This document shows, piece by piece, positions 32,038 to 40,759 of a DNA stretch of 64,000 bases. Made by a program: the position numbers and the translations under genes. The notes beneath the pieces were generated by a model, which ran no database searches, was not told the DNA's origin, and worked only from the letters and a program-made list of their open reading frames with translations. Position 1 is the stretch's first letter; each line of letters opens with the position of its first letter. The DNA is from Brachybacterium halotolerans (lineage in GTDB: Bacteria > Actinomycetota > Actinomycetes > Actinomycetales > Dermabacteraceae): contig NZ_JAEDAJ010000001.1 in NCBI RefSeq assembly GCF_016623465.1, forward strand, positions 503,963 to 567,962, read 5' to 3'.

Positions 32038-34548
32038 ATGAGCACGAGAAGCGCGCGGATCATCGTCGTGGGTGCGGGTCCGCGGCCCTCTGGCCTGCTG
32101 GAACGTCTCGGCGCGAACGCCGCGGAGTTCGCCGGCGCGCACGTGCGGATCGACCTCGTCGACCCCAGCACGCCGGGTGCGGGACGCATCTGGGACGCGC
32201 ACGAGAGCCCGCTCCTGCTCATGAACTCCCGCGCGATGGACGTGACGATGTTCACGGACGAGGCGTCCAGCATCGACGGGCCCGTCCGCCCCGGCCCCTC
32301 CCTCGCGCAGTGGGCCGAGGGCATCCGCGAGGGCGGCATCGCGGCCCCGACGGCGGGCACCGAGCGCCTCGCGGAGATCGAGGCGCTCACTCCCGAGTCC
32401 TTCCCGAGCCGCCGCGTGCAGGCGCTCTACCTCGAGTGGGTGTTCGGGCGCGTGCTCGCGGACCTGCCCGAGAGCATCGAGGTGCGCATCCACCGCCGCC
32501 TCGCGACCGGCATCGAGCAGCACGACGCGTCGACAGCGGGCGCCGCGGCACCCGGCTCGTCCTGGCGCGTCGCGCTCGATGACGGCACCTCCCTCTCGGC
32601 CGATCTCGTGCTCGTCACCGTCGGCCACACCGATGCCCACCCCACTCCTGCGCAGCGCGACCTCCTTGACTTCGCCGCCCGCCACGGCGGCGTCTACGCC
32701 TCGCCCTCGCACGCCGACGGCGTCGACCTGGCCTCGCTGGCCGCGGGCCAGGACGTGATCCTGCGAGGCATGGGCCTCGGCGCGGTGGACCTCATCGCCC
32801 TGCTCGCCGAGGGCCGCGGCGGCAGCTTCTCCCCCGCCCCGCTCGCGGGCGACCCGGACCGGCTGACGTACGAGCCCTCCGGCGAGGAGCCCGTGCTGTG
32901 GCTCGGCTCGCGCCGCGGCACGCCCTTCCACTCGAAGGTGCGCGGGGAGGACGTCCCCGCCGGACCCGCCGAGCTCGCGCACCTGACGCCGGAGGCGCTC
33001 GACGCCGCCGAGGACGCCGAGGGCCACGTCGACTTCGAGCGCTCCGTGCTGCCCCTGGTCGCCGCCGAGATCCGCCATGCGGTCCCGGGCATCGCCCTCG
33101 GCAGCACGGACAGCGAGGGCTGGGATCTGCTCACCGCGCTCGACGACCCGCTGGTCGGGCTCTTCGGGAGCGACGGCGCGGCCCCCGACGACGCCGCCGA
33201 GGCGCTGCGCCGCACGCGCGACGTGCTCGTCGGTCACATCGAGAGCGACCTGCGCGAGCGCACCGGGGAGGATCCGACGCAGGCGCGCGCGCTCTTCCAG
33301 GTGCTGCTGCGCATCACCGGGGCGCTCGCCCGGCTGCTGCCCGCCGAGCGCCTCTCCCCCGCCTCGCGCGGCAGCTATCCGGGGCTGTGGCACTCCCTGT
33401 TCAGCTTCGTCTGCTCGGGTCCGCCGCCGCGGCGGCTCCAGCAGATCCTCGCCCTCGAGCGCGCCGGCCTCGTCCACTTCCTCGGTCCCCGCCTGCAGGT
33501 CGCGGCCGACGAGGAGACCGGCGAGTTCGTCGCCGAGGGCGCAGGCGGCGCACGGGTGCGGACCCGAGCGCTCGTGGACGCGTACCTCCCCGCGCCCACG
33601 CTCGAGGGCTCCTCGAACTCCTTCCTGCGCCGCCTCGGCACGGACATCGGAGCGAGCGATCCCCATGCCCCGGGCCGTCTGCGCACCGACGGCGCGGGCC
33701 GGGTGCTCGACGCCGAGGGCGAGCCGGTCCCGGGGTTGTGGGCCGTCGGTCCCGCGACCTCCGAGTTCCCGCTCGGCGCCTTCGCCCGTCCCCGCACCGA
33801 CGCCCCTGTCTTCCGGCGCAACGACGCCCTCGCCCGCACCCTGCTCGCCGAGGCGGAAGCCGTCGCCGCCGGCACTCCGAGCACCGATGCCGGCCATCCC
33901 GCGCACGACGTCGGCATCGTGGGCGCCGGCAAGATCGGCACCGCGATCGCGCGCCAGGCCGTGCGCAGCGGACTGCACGTGCACGTCGAGACCTCCCGCG
34001 ATCCCCGCTCGCTGAGCGCGCGGATCCCGGGCGCCGTGGCCGGCCTGCGCACGCCCTCCGCCGGGGAGGTGGTGGTGCTGACCATGCCGTTCCACGCCGT
34101 CTTCGACCTCGATCCCGAACGCCTGCGCGGGGCGGTCGTCGTCGACGCGACGAACCCCTGGGGTCCCGAGGACCTCGCGGCGATCGAGGAGGCCCGCGCG
34201 CGCTTCGGCGCCGACCTCTCGAGCAGCGAGCTGGTCGCGGCGCACCTGTCCGCGAGCCGCGTCGCCAAGGCCCTGAACCACATCGGCTACCACGACGTCG
34301 AGGACCATCCGCGGCCGGCCGGGGCGAGCGATCGCCGTGCCCTCGCGATCGCCTCGGACGACGAGGTCGCGGCCACCCGCGTCGCGTCCCTCCTGGACCG
34401 GCTGGGATATGACGCGGTGCTCGTGGACGGGCTGGGCCAGGCCCGCCACCTCGAGCCCGACGGCGCCGTCTTCGGCTCCCACGCCTCGCGCGATGTGCTC
34501 ACCGCGGCCCTCGAGGCGGCCGACGCCGCGGTGCTCACCGCGGCCTGA
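32038..34548 (+). CDS. Fusion of FAD/NAD(P)-binding oxidoreductase and NAD(P)-dependent reductase
   Basis: An 836-aa two-part protein. The N-terminal part (about 1-610) is an FAD-NAD(P)-binding family protein (IIVVGAGPRPSGLLERLG; LLLMNSRAMDVTMFTD; DVILRGMGLGAVDLIALLAEGRGG; GLWAVGPATSEFPLGAFARPR). The C-terminal part (from about 623) starts a new Rossmann fold, HDVGIVGAGKIGTAIARQAV, and resembles NADPH-dependent F420/flavin-reductase-like dinucleotide-binding proteins (VVVDATNPWG, KALNHIGYHD). The start has GAAGGGAG 6 nt upstream. Divergent from the monooxygenase/ABC operon, so it may supply reduced flavin or process the imported compound. Confidence 0.85.
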   Translation: MSTRSARIIVVGAGPRPSGLLERLGANAAEFAGAHVRIDLVDPSTPGAGRIWDAHESPLLLMNSRAMDVTMFTDEASSIDGPVRPGPSLAQWAEGIREGGIAAPTAGTERLAEIEALTPESFPSRRVQALYLEWVFGRVLADLPESIEVRIHRRLATGIEQHDASTAGAAAPGSSWRVALDDGTSLSADLVLVTVGHTDAHPTPAQRDLLDFAARHGGVYASPSHADGVDLASLAAGQDVILRGMGLGAVDLIALLAEGRGGSFSPAPLAGDPDRLTYEPSGEEPVLWLGSRRGTPFHSKVRGEDVPAGPAELAHLTPEALDAAEDAEGHVDFERSVLPLVAAEIRHAVPGIALGSTDSEGWDLLTALDDPLVGLFGSDGAAPDDAAEALRRTRDVLVGHIESDLRERTGEDPTQARALFQVLLRITGALARLLPAERLSPASRGSYPGLWHSLFSFVCSGPPPRRLQQILALERAGLVHFLGPRLQVAADEETGEFVAEGAGGARVRTRALVDAYLPAPTLEGSSNSFLRRLGTDIGASDPHAPGRLRTDGAGRVLDAEGEPVPGLWAVGPATSEFPLGAFARPRTDAPVFRRNDALARTLLAEAEAVAAGTPSTDAGHPAHDVGIVGAGKIGTAIARQAVRSGLHVHVETSRDPRSLSARIPGAVAGLRTPSAGEVVVLTMPFHAVFDLDPERLRGAVVVDATNPWGPEDLAAIEEARARFGADLSSSELVAAHLSASRVAKALNHIGYHDVEDHPRPAGASDRRALAIASDDEVAATRVASLLDRLGYDAVLVDGLGQARHLEPDGAVFGSHASRDVLTAALEAADAAVLTAA

Positions 34549-34577
34549 GCCCGGGCCCGCGCGGCGCAGGGTTCGGG

Positions 34578-34583
34578 CATGCT
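34578..34583 (+). promoter_or_regulatory. -10 element for peptidase E
   Basis: CATGCT, 6 nt before the ATG at 34590, which decides between that ATG and an in-frame GTG at 34584. Confidence 0.4.
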
Positions 34584-34589
34584 GTGCGC

Positions 34590-35363
34590 ATGACCGCCTC
34601 CGCACCGACCATCCTCGCGACCAGCGCCGGCTACGTCCCCCACCCGCGCCTGCGTTTCGCCTTCGGGCCGATGATGCGCCTGGCGACCGAGCTCGCCGCC
34701 GAGGACGGATGGCACGACCCGTCCGGCCCGCCGCGCATCTGCAACGTCTCGACCGCCTCCGGCGATGACGCGCGCTTCCAGAGGGACATGGAGGAGGCCG
34801 CCCGCGAGGCGCGGTACGAGCTGCACCACCTCTCGCTGTTCTCCACGCCCAACGTCTCGGACGTCCCCGCCTACCTGCGCTCCTTCGACGTGATCTGGGT
34901 GAACGGCGGCTCTGTGGTCAACCTGCTCGCGGTGTGGCGGGCGCACGGCCTGGACCGCGTGATGCGGCAGCTGTGGGGGGAGGGCGTGGTGCTCGCGGGC
35001 GTCTCCGCGGGCTCGATCTGCTGGCACACGGGCGGGGTGACGGACTCCTTCGGTCCCGACCTCGCCCCGGTGACCGACGGCCTGGGTCTGCTCCCGTGGG
35101 CGAACGGCGTGCACTGCGACACGGAGGAGGCGCGGATGCCTCTGCTGCGGCGGCTGGTGGCCGAGGGGACGCTCCGCGAGACGCTCTGCACCGACGACAG
35201 CACGGGATTGCTGTATCGCTCGCAACAGCTTGCAGAGGCTGTCAGTGAGAAGGAGGGTGCGAGGGTCCGCAGACTCCACCGGGAGCCCTCGACGGGCGTT
35301 CTCATCGAGGAGGACCTGCCCGTGCGGCTGCTCGACGGAGCGCTCCCGGCCGGACCCTCCTGA
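34590..35363 (+). CDS. Peptidase E / S51-family serine peptidase
   Basis: A 257-aa cytosolic serine peptidase. The nucleophile elbow is GVSAGSICW near residue 135; IWVNGGSVVNLLAVWRAHGLD comes before it and LLPWANGVHCDTEEARMPLL after it (His in GVHCD). The relatives are Asp-specific dipeptidase PepE and the cyanophycinase-like group. Single gene; convergent with the dehydrogenase gene. Confidence 0.9.
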   Translation: MTASAPTILATSAGYVPHPRLRFAFGPMMRLATELAAEDGWHDPSGPPRICNVSTASGDDARFQRDMEEAAREARYELHHLSLFSTPNVSDVPAYLRSFDVIWVNGGSVVNLLAVWRAHGLDRVMRQLWGEGVVLAGVSAGSICWHTGGVTDSFGPDLAPVTDGLGLLPWANGVHCDTEEARMPLLRRLVAEGTLRETLCTDDSTGLLYRSQQLAEAVSEKEGARVRRLHREPSTGVLIEEDLPVRLLDGALPAGPS

Positions 35364-35373
35364 GGCCTCAGCG

Positions 35374-35421
35374 CCGACGGGCCCGGCGACCTCCCCTGAA
35401 GGAGGCCGCCGGGCCCGTCGG
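35374..35421 (-). terminator. Long hairpin between peptidase E and dehydrogenase genes
   Basis: A 21-bp stem with one mismatch and a 6-nt loop (CCTGAA). The mismatch is A/C on the plus strand and a U-G wobble in minus-strand RNA, so it fits the dehydrogenase transcript best, while it can also stop the convergent peptidase transcript. Confidence 0.7.
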
Positions 35422-35482
35422 ACGACGACGCACCAGGCGCCGTGCGCGGCGGTCGATCACCGAGCACCGCGCGGGTCGGGGC

Positions 35483-36547
35483 TCAGACGCCGACCGGCGC
35501 GTCCTCGAAGGTCGCGGTGTCGATGACGGCGCGGAAGTAGACCTCGCCGTTGACCACGCGGTCGTAGGTCGTGTCGACCTCGTCGACCCCGATGACCTCG
35601 ATCTGGGCGCCGATGCCGTGCTCGGCGCAGAAGTCGAGCATCTCCTGGGTCTCGGCGATGCCGCCGATGTTGGAGCCGGCGAGCACCTTGCCGCCGCCGA
35701 TGAGCGCACCGAAGTGCAGCGGCTGAGCGGCCGGCGGGAGGCCGACGACGGCCATCACGCCGTGCGGCTTGAGCAGCCGCAGGTAGCTGTCGACGGGGAT
35801 GTCGGCGCTGATCGTGTTGAGGATCAGGTCGAACTCGCCGCGGTGCTCCTCGTAGAAGCCGTCCTCAGTGGTCGGGAGCATGCGCGTCGCGCCCAGGTCG
35901 ATCGCGAGCTGCTCCTTCTTGCGCGAGCGCGAGAGCACGGTGACCTCGGCGCCCATGGCCGCCGCGAGCTGGACGCCCATGTGGCCGAGGCCGCCGAGGC
36001 CCAGAACGGCGACCTTCTTGCCCTCGCCGGCGCCCCAACGGGCGAGCGGGGCGTAGGTCGTGATACCGGCGCACAGCAGCGGGGCGGCGACGTCGAAGTC
36101 GAGGCCGTCGGGGATGCGGCACACGAAGCGCTCGTCGACGACGACCTTCTGCGAGTAGCCGCCCTGGGTGATGGTGCCGTCGACGTCCTTGACGTTGTAG
36201 GTGCCGACGCTGCCGTTCAGGCAGTCCTGCTCCTGGCCGGCGAGGCACTGCTCGCACTCGCCGCACGAATCGACCATGCAGCCCACGCCGACGCGGTCGC
36301 CCACGGCGTACTTCGTGACCTGGTCGCCGACGGCCGAGACGACTCCCGCGATCTCGTGGCCGACGGTGAGCGGGAAGTGCGCCTCGCCCCACTCGTTGCG
36401 GATGGTGTGGATGTCGCTGTGGCAGATGCCGGCGGCCTTGATGTCGATGACGACATCGGTGGGCCGGGGGTCGCGACGCTGGATCTCGGCGACCTTGTAG
36501 GGCTGGTCGGGGCCGGTCTTCTGCAGGGCCTTGACGGTGAAGGGCAC
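35483..36547 (-). CDS. Zinc-dependent NAD(P) alcohol dehydrogenase
   Basis: A 354-aa medium-chain dehydrogenase of the cinnamyl-alcohol/AdhC group. Catalytic zinc ligands are in GICHSDIH and GHEIAGVV; the structural zinc site is CGECEQCLAGQEQDC; the Rossmann motif is GLGGLGHMGVQLAAAMG. The start is GTG at 36547 with GAGGAGA 7 nt upstream. It probably reduces aldehydes with NADPH. Single gene. Confidence 0.93.
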   Translation of the reverse strand: MPFTVKALQKTGPDQPYKVAEIQRRDPRPTDVVIDIKAAGICHSDIHTIRNEWGEAHFPLTVGHEIAGVVSAVGDQVTKYAVGDRVGVGCMVDSCGECEQCLAGQEQDCLNGSVGTYNVKDVDGTITQGGYSQKVVVDERFVCRIPDGLDFDVAAPLLCAGITTYAPLARWGAGEGKKVAVLGLGGLGHMGVQLAAAMGAEVTVLSRSRKKEQLAIDLGATRMLPTTEDGFYEEHRGEFDLILNTISADIPVDSYLRLLKPHGVMAVVGLPPAAQPLHFGALIGGGKVLAGSNIGGIAETQEMLDFCAEHGIGAQIEVIGVDEVDTTYDRVVNGEVYFRAVIDTATFEDAPVGV

Positions 36548-36809
36548 GGTCGTCTCCTCGGAGCTCGGGTGCGGATGGATGCCCGCCGGGTCGTCCGGAG
36601 CGATGCTCCGGCATGGGGTGCGATCTCGAGGACGCACCCCCGCGGCAGGCGACCCGACCAGCGTAATCCCGCAGGCCCCCGCTCCATCGGCCGACGAGAT
36701 TCTCCAGACACTCCGGAATGGCGGCGACCATCGGGCGTCTGCCCCGGCGCGTCGCCCCGGTGCCGTCTCGCCCGCAGGGCGCGGTCCCCGGGCGCCGCGG
36801 AGAGGGTGC

Positions 36810-37487
36810 TCAGTCCGGCGCGCCCTCGAGGATCTCGCCGCGACCGGGCATCCCGCAGGGCAGCACGAAGGGCACAGGGGCGGTGCGGTCGATGTCGAGC
36901 CCCTCCATCGCCTGCAGGTGGAGATGGGGCTCCATGCTGTTGCCCGAGTTGCCGCACGCGGCGAGCACGTCGCCCGCGCGGACCGTGTCCCCGGTGCGGA
37001 CCCGGATGCTGCCGCGCCGCAGGTGGCAGAGCGCGACGAACACCTGTCCGTGGTGCGGGTCCTCCGTCGCGATCACCACATGGTTGCCCGCCAGGCCGTT
37101 CCACCCCTCGGCGGCGCGACGGCCCTGCGTGAGCGCGTATCCGATCGAGGCGAGCCCGCGGTGCGCGGAATGATCGACCTCCCCGTCGTGGGCCTTCACC
37201 ACGCGGCCCTCGCACGGAGCGAGCACGTCCCGGCCGAATCCGGGGAAGCGCTCGGGAGGCTCGGGACCGAGCAGGGCGCCGGCGTCGAAGGGGCCCGTGC
37301 GGGAGTCCGCCCCCACGGGCACCAGGTCCAGCGCGAGGGCGGTCGCGAAGCGCTCGGTGCCGTGGCTCGGGACGCGGTCGGCCGGGGAGTTCCGCGGGGT
37401 CCATCGGCCGCGCAGTGGATGGGCGAGACGCAGCGGAGGCACGGCCTCCGCGCGCTCCGCCCGCCCGTCGGCGCGGCGCTCCGGCAT
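36810..37487 (-). CDS. M23-family metallopeptidase domain protein
   Basis: A 225-aa protein with the LytM/M23 fold: PSHGTERFATALALDLVPV (His and Asp zinc ligands), RDVLAPCEGRVVKA, GNHVVIATED, ALCHLRRGSIRVRTGDTVRAGDVLAACGNSGNSMEPHLHLQ (HLH). The N-terminus (MPERRADGRAERAE) is charged and shows no signal peptide or membrane helix, unusual for an enzyme that would cut peptidoglycan outside the cell. It is 8 nt upstream of... the VOC gene on the same strand, so they may be co-transcribed. Confidence 0.82.
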   Translation of the reverse strand: MPERRADGRAERAEAVPPLRLAHPLRGRWTPRNSPADRVPSHGTERFATALALDLVPVGADSRTGPFDAGALLGPEPPERFPGFGRDVLAPCEGRVVKAHDGEVDHSAHRGLASIGYALTQGRRAAEGWNGLAGNHVVIATEDPHHGQVFVALCHLRRGSIRVRTGDTVRAGDVLAACGNSGNSMEPHLHLQAMEGLDIDRTAPVPFVLPCGMPGRGEILEGAPD

Positions 37488-37495
37488 CGGGGCGC

Positions 37496-37906
37496 TCAGC
37501 CGACCTGCTGGAGGCGGACGATGTTGCCCGCCGGGTCGCGCAGCGCGCAGTCGCGCGGTCCCCAGTCCTGGTCGGTGGGCTCCTGGATGACGTCGGCGCC
37601 CGCGGCCTCGATGCGTGCGAACTCGGCGTCGACGTCGTCGGTGGACAGCAGGACCATGGCGAAGACGCCCTTGGCCATGAGGGAGGCGACGGCGGCGCGC
37701 TCCTCGTCGGTCGCGGCAGGGTCGACGACCGGCGGGGCGAGGACGATCGAGACGGACTCATCGTCCTTCGGGCCGACGGTGATCCAGCGCATGGTGCCCT
37801 GGCCGACGTCGAGCCGGACGTCGAAGCCGATCACGTCGCGCCAGAAGGCGAGGGACGCGTCGGGGTCGGTGTGCGGGAGGAAGGAGGTGCGGATGCCGAT
37901 GCTCAT
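37496..37906 (-). CDS. VOC-family protein
   Basis: A 136-aa VOC-fold protein (IGIRTSFLPHTDPDASLAFWRDVIGFDVR; FAMVLLSTDDVDAEFARIEAAGADVIQEPTDQDWGPRDCALRDPAGNIVRLQQ). The end motif with DPxGN is typical of this glyoxalase-like group. The ATG overlaps the stop of the AraC gene by 4 nt, so the regulator and the VOC protein are made together. The substrate is unknown. Confidence 0.88.
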   Translation of the reverse strand: MSIGIRTSFLPHTDPDASLAFWRDVIGFDVRLDVGQGTMRWITVGPKDDESVSIVLAPPVVDPAATDEERAAVASLMAKGVFAMVLLSTDDVDAEFARIEAAGADVIQEPTDQDWGPRDCALRDPAGNIVRLQQVG

Positions 37907-38469
37907 GGCCCCATTGTGCGCGCGGGGGTTGCGGGGCCGCTTCTCGATTCCTGATCGGGTGCGTCCGTCTCGAGCGACCCGACCGGTTCTGCCGGCCCTG
38001 CCGTCCCTGCTGTTCCGGGCGTTCTTGCTGTTCCGAGCGTCCCTGCGGCCTCGGCCGAGGGGTTCCGACGGGGCCTGCGGATCGCCATCTGCACACAGGA
38101 CGGGATGCCGGGCGTGCCCTGCACCTGCGCGCGGTACGCGCTGGGCGCGACGCCGACGAGCTCGCTGAAGCGCAGGCTGAAGGTGCCGAGGGACCCGAAT
38201 CCCACGGCGAAGCACACGTCGGTCACGCTCATGTCGCCGCGCCGCAGCAGCATCATCGCCCGCTCGACGCGGCGTGTCATGAGATAGCGGTACGGCGGTT
38301 CCCCGAAGGCCTCGCGGAACCGGCGGGCGAGATGGCCCGCGGACATGTGGGCGCCGCGGGCGAGCTCCCCGACGTCCAGGGGCCGGTCGAACTCGCGATC
38401 GATGCGGTCGCGCACGGCGCGCAGGCGCGCGATCTCCGCGAGGCGGTCCTCCTGCGCGCGGTGGGTCAT
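37903..38469 (-). CDS. AraC-family DNA-binding protein
   Basis: A 188-aa protein whose first 110 residues are the AraC double helix-turn-helix (DVGELARGAHMSAGHLARRFREAFG; SVTDVCFAVGFGSLGTFSLRFSELVGVAPSAYR). There is no N-terminal sensor domain. Residues about 140-185 are a Gly/Thr/Ala-rich tail (GTLGTARTPGTAGTAGPAE) coded by degenerate 18-bp tandem units. A leaderless promoter TACTGT lies 7 nt before the ATG. Coupled to the VOC gene, which it probably controls. Confidence 0.88.
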   Translation of the reverse strand: MTHRAQEDRLAEIARLRAVRDRIDREFDRPLDVGELARGAHMSAGHLARRFREAFGEPPYRYLMTRRVERAMMLLRRGDMSVTDVCFAVGFGSLGTFSLRFSELVGVAPSAYRAQVQGTPGIPSCVQMAIRRPRRNPSAEAAGTLGTARTPGTAGTAGPAEPVGSLETDAPDQESRSGPATPARTMGP

Positions 38470-38476
38470 GCGCGGA

Positions 38477-38482
38477 ACAGTA
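38477..38482 (-). promoter_or_regulatory. -10 element for the AraC-VOC operon
   Basis: TACTGT on the minus strand, 7 nt before the ATG at 38469. Confidence 0.45.
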
Positions 38483-38578
38483 GTCGCCCGATGATCCGAA
38501 CCCTATGTGACGCACGGATCGCGCGCGCCGCGGGCGGGCTCTGTGCATCGGCCCCCGGCAGTGGCAGGATGTCCGCTC

Positions 38579-40717
38579 GTGGTCACTGAACCAGGCCGTG
38601 CCCCGCATTCTCACGGGAGCATCACCCCCGCAGCCGCCCCGTCGGCCGAGTCCCCTTCCACGGCAGATGCCCCGAGCACCGGGGCGCCCGGCGCGGGTGC
38701 CCCGAGCGCGACCCCATCGGACGCCGATTCCTCGGACCCCGCCCCGCGCATGTCCCCCGGCACCGCCTCGACTCCCCCGCCGGATCGCCCTCGACGCTCG
38801 CGTCGGGCCGTGCTCGATCCCGACGGCCGACCCCGCCGCCGCCAGCCCGTCGCAGCCCTCATGCTCGGCGCCGCGGGCGTCGTGTTCGGGGACATCGGCA
38901 CGAGCCCCCTGTACTCCCTCCAGACCGTCTTCAGCACCCACCACAACTCCGTCGCCCCCACCGAGCAGGACGTGCTCGGCGTGATCTCGATGATCGTGTG
39001 GTGCCTGATCCTCATCGTCACGGTCACCTACGTGGGCGTGATCCTGCGCGCCGACAACCAGGGCGAGGGCGGCATCCTCTCCCTCGCGAACCTCATCCAG
39101 CGCAAGCTCGGCAGGCGCTCCACGCAGGCGTCGATCGCCCTGATCCTCGCGATCATCGGCGCGACCCTCTTCTACGGCGACTCCGTGATCACCCCCGCGA
39201 TCTCCGTGCTCAGCGCCTTCGAGGGCCTGCAGGTCGCGAACCCGGCGCTGGGCGCCTGGGTGGTGCCCGCGGCGGTCGTAGTCCTCACCGGGCTCTTCCT
39301 CGTGCAGCGGTGGGGAACGGGCGCGATCGGGAAGGCGTTCGGGCCGATCATGGTGTGCTGGTTCCTCGCGATCGCCGCGCTGGGCCTGCCGCACCTGCTC
39401 TCGGACCTCTCGATCCTCCGCGCCATCTCCCCCAGCTATGCGATCGTCTTCGCCCTGGACCGGCCCGTGGTCGCGTTCATCGCGATGGGTGCCGTGGTCC
39501 TCGCGATCACGGGCGCGGAGGCCCTCTACGCCGACATGGGCCACTTCGGCCGGCGTCCGATCGCCCTGGCGTGGCTGTGCCTGATCCTGCCCTCCCTGCT
39601 CATCTGCTACTTCGGGCAGGGCGCGTTGATCCTCTCGGACCCCTCGGCGATCGCCAGCCCGTTCTTCCGCCTCGCCCCGTCGTGGGCGCGGATCCCGCTC
39701 GTGGTGCTCGCGGCCATGGCCACGGTCATCGCCTCCCAGGCGGTCATCTCCGGTGCCTTCTCGGTCTCCCGGCAGGCGACCCGGCTGGGCCTGCTGCCGC
39801 GGCTGAAGGTCCTGCAGACCTCGAAGGTCCACGGCGGACAGATCTACCTGCCGGTGGTGAACCTCTTCCTGTTCCTGGGCGTGCTCGCCCTGGTGCTCGC
39901 CTTCCGCTCCTCGGAATCGCTGGCCTCGGCCTACGGGCTCTCGGTGACGGGCACGCTGATGCTCGAGCTGTCCCTGTTCCTCCTGCTCGCGCTGCGCGTG
40001 TGGAACTGGCCGCTGTGGCGCGTGGTCCTCATGGCCGTGATCGTGGGCGGCCTGGAGCTCGCCCTGTTCGCGGGCAACGTCATCAAGGTGGCCTCGGGCG
40101 GCTGGCTTCCCCTGGTCATCGCGGCCGCGCTGCTCATGGTCATGCTGACGTGGCGGCGCGGGGCGCGCGAGTACTTCGGCAGGCGCCACGCCCTCGAGGG
40201 GCCGATCGACGAGTTCGTGCGGGAGATCCGCGAGAAGCACGTCCGACGGGTGCCGGGCCTCGCCGTCTACCCGCACGGAGATCCGTCGACGGTCCCGCTC
40301 GCGCTGCGCTCGAACCTCCGGTTCAACCGGATGGTGCATCGCAACGTCGTCATCATCACGATCCGCAACGTGGGGGTCCCGCACGTGCTGCACGATGCCC
40401 GCGTGCAGGTCAGCGACCTCGGCGATCCGCACGACGGCATCGTCCACGTCACCTACAAGGTGGGCTTCAACGATTCGCAGGACCTTCCCGCGGCGCTGAC
40501 GGAGGCCGTGGGACTCTCCCCCGAGCTGCGCGTGGACCCGAGGAAGGCGATCTACTTCCTGTCCGTGTTCCGCATCGAGCCCGGCGAGGACCGCTGCATG
40601 CCGCGCTGGCAGAAGGGCCTGTTCCGCCTCCTCGAGAAGTTCTCCGCGAACAAGACCCATGCCCTGCACCTGCCGCCCGAGCGCACCGTCGTGATGGGCG
40701 CCGAAGCGCAGGTCTGA
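38579..40717 (+). CDS. kup: KUP-family potassium transporter
   Basis: A 712-aa K+ uptake permease. About 90 N-terminal residues are Pro/Ser/Ala-rich with an RRSRR patch. Then come twelve hydrophobic segments with ALMLGAAGVVFGDIGTSPLYSLQT (the KUP signature), GEGGILSLANLIQ and GATLFYGDSVITPAISVLSAFEGL. A cytoplasmic C-terminal domain of about 150 residues follows (RNVVIITIRNVGVPHV). The GTG at 38579 is the best start; CAGGA is 12 nt upstream. The length of the polar head is uncertain. Confidence 0.92.
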   Translation: MVTEPGRAPHSHGSITPAAAPSAESPSTADAPSTGAPGAGAPSATPSDADSSDPAPRMSPGTASTPPPDRPRRSRRAVLDPDGRPRRRQPVAALMLGAAGVVFGDIGTSPLYSLQTVFSTHHNSVAPTEQDVLGVISMIVWCLILIVTVTYVGVILRADNQGEGGILSLANLIQRKLGRRSTQASIALILAIIGATLFYGDSVITPAISVLSAFEGLQVANPALGAWVVPAAVVVLTGLFLVQRWGTGAIGKAFGPIMVCWFLAIAALGLPHLLSDLSILRAISPSYAIVFALDRPVVAFIAMGAVVLAITGAEALYADMGHFGRRPIALAWLCLILPSLLICYFGQGALILSDPSAIASPFFRLAPSWARIPLVVLAAMATVIASQAVISGAFSVSRQATRLGLLPRLKVLQTSKVHGGQIYLPVVNLFLFLGVLALVLAFRSSESLASAYGLSVTGTLMLELSLFLLLALRVWNWPLWRVVLMAVIVGGLELALFAGNVIKVASGGWLPLVIAAALLMVMLTWRRGAREYFGRRHALEGPIDEFVREIREKHVRRVPGLAVYPHGDPSTVPLALRSNLRFNRMVHRNVVIITIRNVGVPHVLHDARVQVSDLGDPHDGIVHVTYKVGFNDSQDLPAALTEAVGLSPELRVDPRKAIYFLSVFRIEPGEDRCMPRWQKGLFRLLEKFSANKTHALHLPPERTVVMGAEAQV

Positions 40718-40724
40718 GAGGCCG

Positions 40725-40759
40725 GACCGCCGACGGTTCACCCGGCCGCCGAGGGTTCA
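40725..40759 (-). repeat. 19-nt direct repeat carrying the SIP stop codon
   Basis: On the minus strand TGAACC-C/G-TCGGCGG occurs twice, 19 nt apart; the first TGA is the stop codon of the siderophore-interacting protein gene. Confidence 0.6.

Noticed and set aside
38470..38578. c-di-AMP riboswitch before the potassium transporter gene
   Set aside because: The space is only 109 nt and is largely promoter DNA of two divergent genes; no conserved fold seen.
37907..40741. A minus-strand open frame over the kup gene
   Set aside because: Antisense to a clear 12-helix transporter; His/Asp/Arg shadow composition and no recognised domain.
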